Shown here one piece after another: positions 59,716-64,000 of a stretch of 64,000 nucleotides of DNA. Made by a program: the position numbers and the translations under genes. Positions within the stretch are counted from its first letter, which is position 1; each line of letters starts with the position of its first letter. The notes below the pieces were generated by a model. The model did not search any database and was not told the DNA's origin. It worked only from the letters and a program-made list of their open reading frames with translations. The DNA comes from Paraphysoderma sedebokerense. Its lineage: Eukaryota; Blastocladiomycota; Physodermatomycetes; Physodermatales; Physodermataceae. The stretch lies in assembly GCA_025602915.1 (NCBI GenBank), contig JAHLJZ010000004.1, positions 496,001 through 560,000 on the forward strand, given 5' to 3'.

Positions 59716-60062
59716 CGTGCGTTATTGTAGACCGTAATTGTAATTATTTTGGTTTTTTTTATCTTGAAAAAATGTGTCGATACCGTGTAGATGATGGTAT
59801 CGGTGAATTCGGTAACATCAACATCTACAAATGTCTGGTACTCCGTATCATTTGTCGTTCGGTAGTTTGAGCCCCTGCGGTCTTTGACCTCAGGAGGGCC
59901 CATGGGGACGGTAAGAATGGAAAATCATTAACGTGTGGCACTGAAATTAGTGACACTAAATTTCGCCGCAATAGATGTGAAGCTGATATGAGTGGATTAG
60001 TGACTGTTGTTTAGAAAGCGAGCTCGTTTTTTTAAGTCTAGACCATCGCTGGAAGAAGCAGA

Positions 60063-60353
60063 ATGGTCGGGTACGGAGTCGAGATGAATGGTGGCGACGC
60101 GAATGATTTTGGTGTAATAACAGTACTCACGATGAATCTTCCGAGTAGAAAGGATGTAGAGTCCTCAACAAATTGTGCAAACAGATGCCCGAGTACAAAT
60201 TTTATCATTGAATATCCAACGGTTTCAGCGATCAACATTTTATTAGGAGAGAAAAAAGAAAGAAGAAAACAAGCGCTATACAAATGTGTTTGTGATATGA
60301 CATTTAATCCAGAAACAAAGATTAATAGTCTACAAGATATAATAATAGTATAA
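60063..60353 (+). CDS. Possible 96-residue ORF (weak)
   Basis: In the 767-bp gap between 7TM copy B and the ABC transporter, an open frame from ATG 60063 encodes MVGYGVEMNGGDANDFG, then NFIIEYPTVSAINILLGEKKERRKQALYKC and FNPETKINSLQDIIIV. Composition looks protein-like, but the opposite strand is open too and no family is recognised. The rest of the gap (59716-60062) holds nothing I can support. Confidence 0.25.
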   Translation: MVGYGVEMNGGDANDFGVITVLTMNLPSRKDVESSTNCANRCPSTNFIIEYPTVSAINILLGEKKERRKQALYKCVCDMTFNPETKINSLQDIIIV

Positions 60354-60482
60354 ATGAAATTCCTCTTGAGTCGCAAAAAAACAAGGTTGAAAAAGTTACA
60401 CGGATATAAAACCGAATGATTTTCTCAACGAATTATTGAAATGCATTCCGGTTTTTTCGGTTGTTTTAAACAATGAGTAACC

Positions 60483-63400
60483 TTATCGAATTTCTTTCAA
60501 CCTATATTGCACTAACACTCCGACTAGTATTAAAAATATGACGTCTAAGAGAGCCAAAATGATCAAGTTTCGGGCAAACCCGTTGATATCGAAATTGAAA
60601 AGTTTTTGCAAAACAAGGGCACCGGGGACCTAACATACGCAACGAATGGTCAAAGGTAAGAATACGGAACTCTAGACATCAATGAAGTAATCCTGTAGAA
60701 ATACGTACATTAACTTCCACACCGCCAATATTATCTGTTATCTGTAAACCGTTCACTTCGTTCACCGTTAATGCTTCAGTAGAATACCTGAAGAAAGATA
60801 AATACTGTATCCACTTCAGCGGTGCCGGGATTTCACCTATAAACAAATCAGATACGTCAGCAAATTGTCGACGCAACACCCAAATTAACAAGAATAAGGA
60901 CAGTCAGAACGAACCTTGATTGATCAAGATACCACCAAACAACATAGCAAACAACATCACAATACTAGCAGCTAAATTGCTCAATGAAACATCCTTGACG
61001 TAACTGGCAACTGCCAAACAGAACAGTGCAGTGACGATATTGAAGAGAATCATGATGACTAAAAATCGGAAATAATGAGGAAGTGTATCTTGGAAACCGA
61101 TCATAAAATAGGCGATCGAAGTCATTAAAATAGTCGGTATCTACGGAAAATTAAATCAGTCAATCAATCTAAATGAATGATTCATACGATGCAACAATTC
61201 TATAACTTACCACTCGCAAAGGGAAAATATCAAAGACAACTTTTGTCAAGTAAAATGCCATTGGATGATAACAGCGGTTTCCTCGTTCTCTTAAAAATAA
61301 TATTCGTTCTTCAACGAAAGTACCCAAGGCTGAGAGGGATGAGAAACCGAGCAACGCTTCCAAGAAGAAGATGGATCCGAAACGATTCTGTAAACCGGCC
61401 AGTGTATTAGGTGAGCGGAAGTATAAACCGCCAATCAGAGCTATTGATAATGAATGTTAGGCTTCTGACAAGGTCACGCAGGACGATGAACAAAAAATGA
61501 AGAAAGCTAATTCTGATAACATACCACCAAGTATAATGGATATTATAGCATGTCCGGCCAACAATCTCGGGTTTCGCCATAACACTTTTGCATTTCGATC
61601 ACTCAATACGACCAATTGTGTCAAGAAACTGGTCGCATATTCTTCCTTGTCTTCATTATACACATCGTCTGAGCTGCCGCTGCTATACCCGTCGCTATCC
61701 TCCACAGGAATATTTTCGTTATTGTAATTTTTCTTGTTGAGTCGATGCCGTAGCGCTGCTTTTGGACTGATTTTGGATACATCAGCATCAGAATCAGAAT
61801 CGACTTTGTCAATCTGCATATGTTCTTTCAGTGCCTCGGAATCAGAGAATGTTGACATTTCGTATTGACTATAATAGCGTGAGGATGTTCGTGGAGGAGG
61901 AACAGGGACGTCTGGGAATGATGTTGGTAGACTCCACTTTCCGTTTCCGTGTTGAATGGCCAAATCAACTAATAAGAGTCAAAAATCAGCATTTGTTACC
62001 TCAATTGGGTGTAATAAAGACACCGGATAAACATACTTAGATGATCAGCGACATTGTAACCTCTAGGACAAGGTTTGCCCATTGTCTCGCACCATTTCTC
62101 GGCATCTCTGGCGATACCATTGTACACCACTTCACCTTTAGCTAACACAATCAAATCATCGAACATGTTGAAAATATCACTGCGAGGCTGATGTATCGTA
62201 CATACAACAGTCTTTTTCTGTTCTTTGGCCAGTTTTGACAGAGTATCAAGAAGAAGGTGAGCGTTGTAACTGTCCAAACCAGATGTCGGCTCATCCAAGA
62301 ACAATATCGACGGCGATGTAACCAATTCGATACCAATGGATACTCGACGTTTTTCTCCTCCAGAAATACCTCTCATCGTTCCTGATCCGCCGATACGAGA
62401 ATTCCTGATTTCCCAGAGACCTAATTGCTTCAATACATTGTCAACAATAGCTTTCTTGGCGGATAATTTCATAGATTCAGGAAGACGAGTGCGAGCGGAG
62501 AAAAGAAGTGATTCATAAACAGTGAGATGGGGAGACAACACATCTTCTTGATCCACATAACCGGCAATCATTTTTAATTTTTTGGAGGGATATCGAGCCG
62601 GCTCGCCATCAAGGACGAACGTGCCGGACACTTGTCCGCGTTTCTTTTTCTGGGCGAGAATATCAAGGAACGATGATTTACCAGCACCTGTAAGGCAACA
62701 AACGGTAAGCTATACTAGACTGGGCTGAAAAATGAATAGAAACGCGAAACCCACCGGAAGGACCCATAATTGCCATTAGCTTGCCAGGAGAAGCACTTCC
62801 GGAAACACGGTCCAAAACAGTCTTTTTCGGAACTGACGAGTTGCTCGATTGGAAAATGCCTTTCTTAGAAGCTGGGGTAACCACATACGTCAGATTGGCG
62901 AATGCGAGTGTGACGCCTTGCGGGACTGGAGGCTGCGGAGCGTTTTTCATTCGCTTCTGCTGCTTTACTCCAATCAATAGAGCTAATTTAAAAGTATAAA
63001 TAAATGTATGGGGGGTATTCAGAATTCTGTTATCAACTCCTCACCTCCTAATCCTAAAACACCAGCAACAGAGACAATGCCAATTCCGGCAATCTCACCG
63101 GCGCTCAAAGCCGCCGTCGTAAACATTTCCTCATCCGTGGGTGCATCACCCAAGTAAGCACATTCGCCGAATGTACAGCCATCGATGGTTAAACCATTTT
63201 GGAACAAGATATCAAGATCGGTCACTATGAATGCAACTGAGGTGAGAAAGCGTCCACTATAAATTCACAATACTTCAACTGCTTACATCTAAACGAACAG
63301 GTATTCGCAGCACTCGGTGTTGCAGCGACCGTTCCGTTGGAACCAGTCATATTTTTGAACGAACCCGGAGTATAAGGGCAGGCGAGAATAAAAGAGCCCG

Positions 63401-64000
63401 AGAGACTCCTCAGTGGTTCAGTCAACGGGATGGGCCCGCCACCACCGCACATAAATGATTTTGGCATACATTTGCAGCTGACTTTGGGGCATTCCCAGAC
63501 GAGTTTGCCATCTTGCAACTTTTGTACACAATCTGACATTTTGCAGCTGAACTGAATAGCTTTTTCGTACCATACTGAATATTTGGAGTATAAATAATTA
63601 GATTTTCAACCATACAAATATGATTGAGAAAGGGTGTAATCACCTTGAGCTATCAGACTCTTATCCTTGACATTTCTCTGCGCTGTCACTTGTGTTAAGC
63701 CAGGGTAGAACCCTTTCAGCGTCGGTTCTAAAAAATACAGGCAAAATTAGTTTTGTCGCTGACTAAATCTAATCTATCCCGATTTTAAAGACGTACCATT
63801 AATGAGGCAGTACATGTGACCATTCTTGAAAACTCTGGGAGAAGAGTTACATATGCGCTGATCAAACTGTCGAATCTCTGACGGATCAAGATGAGTGGTA
63901 CTCTGACAAGCATCCGATTTTGTACAGACTGCAAAAAATGAAATGGTTTTATGTGAGTCTCACATCGCTGTTCTGCAGTAATGGATACATACTGTTACAG
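60483..64000 (-). CDS. ADP1: ABCG-family half-transporter, Adp1-like (5' end outside window)
   Basis: ATP-driven membrane exporter of the ABCG/White subfamily; fungal Adp1 has an extracellular Cys-rich N-terminal part. The 5' end lies beyond the right edge. Read downstream: a Cys-rich region (VSCKCMPKSFMCGGGGPIP, about 63430-63490; CTFGECAYLG, about 63150-63190), a membrane segment (ALSAGEIAGIGIVSVAGVLGLGG, about 63040-63110), then the ATPase: LMAIMGPSG|GAGKSSFLD across an intron (Walker A, about 62660-62770), ISGGEKRRVSIG (signature, about 62340-62375), ILFLDEPTSGLDS (Walker B) and VVCTIHQPRSD (H-loop, about 62175-62205). An acidic linker (about 61640-61850) precedes six predicted helices (60680-61560), including NIVTALFCLAVASYV. 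It ends VQYRLKEIR, stop complementary to 60483-60485. Confidence 0.9.

Noticed and set aside
59860-59910. GC-rich short palindromic stretch that might be a tRNA or snRNA.
   Set aside because: No A/B box spacing or acceptor-stem pairing of a tRNA could be found, nor a snRNA core.

Overview
The window is nuclear DNA from a eukaryote with a compact, intron-rich genome. Genes lie 40-400 bp apart, often head-to-head or tail-to-tail, and most carry several GT-AG introns of about 45-110 bp. The gene set is fungal or opisthokont: lanosterol synthase (ERG7), an Adp1-like ABC transporter, eRF3, eIF3e, eIF2B-gamma, NHP2, EMC6, COQ10 and a LYR protein. Several genes point to an early-diverging, probably zoosporic (flagellated) fungus: an animal-like alpha-tubulin with MREC start, a lysine at the K40 position and an EEY tail; a KIF12-type kinesin; and a MICU-type mitochondrial calcium regulator. 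The taxon is inferred, not shown. I found no transposon, viral relic, CRISPR array, rRNA or tRNA.

Layout. 1-9.7 kb: RAD54B (5' end outside the window), ERG7, a DUF1499 membrane protein, and a KLHDC4-type kelch protein on the minus strand. 9.9-18 kb: MICU-like protein (-), CPSF2/CFT2 (+), and a pentapeptide-like plus F-box protein (-). 18-25.5 kb: alpha-tubulin, LYRM2 (a tiny three-exon gene), two divergent MGST3-type MAPEG genes, HIBADH, COQ10. 25.6-34.8 kb: peroxisomal enoyl-CoA isomerase, KIF12 kinesin, DUF4272 protein, eIF2B-gamma, ribosomal protein eL6. 35.6-41.6 kb: NHP2, eIF3e and TTC27/EMW1 in a minus-strand run. 41.6-50.4 kb: an N/Q/P-rich basic protein, EngB-family GTPase, EMC6, an unknown protein, a secreted Cys-containing protein, and a 7TM protein. 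50.5-64 kb: E2 of 2-oxoglutarate dehydrogenase (DLST), a homeobox gene with apparent frame breaks, eRF3, an unknown helical protein, a second 7TM paralogue, and an Adp1-like ABCG transporter cut by the right edge.

There is no operon-like logic, but two themes recur. Many genes serve mitochondria (MICU, LYRM2, HIBADH, COQ10, EngB, DLST, probably the DUF4272 protein). A second group serves translation and ribosome biogenesis (NHP2, eIF3e, eIF2B-gamma, eL6, eRF3). Several of these promoters, plus those of TTC27 and alpha-tubulin, carry a CACGTG palindrome 70-165 bp before the start codon, suggesting a shared bHLH/Cbf1-type input. The observations most worth following are this motif, the 7TM family with two members 8 kb apart, the MICU protein with an unusual set of EF-hands, the pentapeptide/F-box architecture, and the disrupted homeobox gene.
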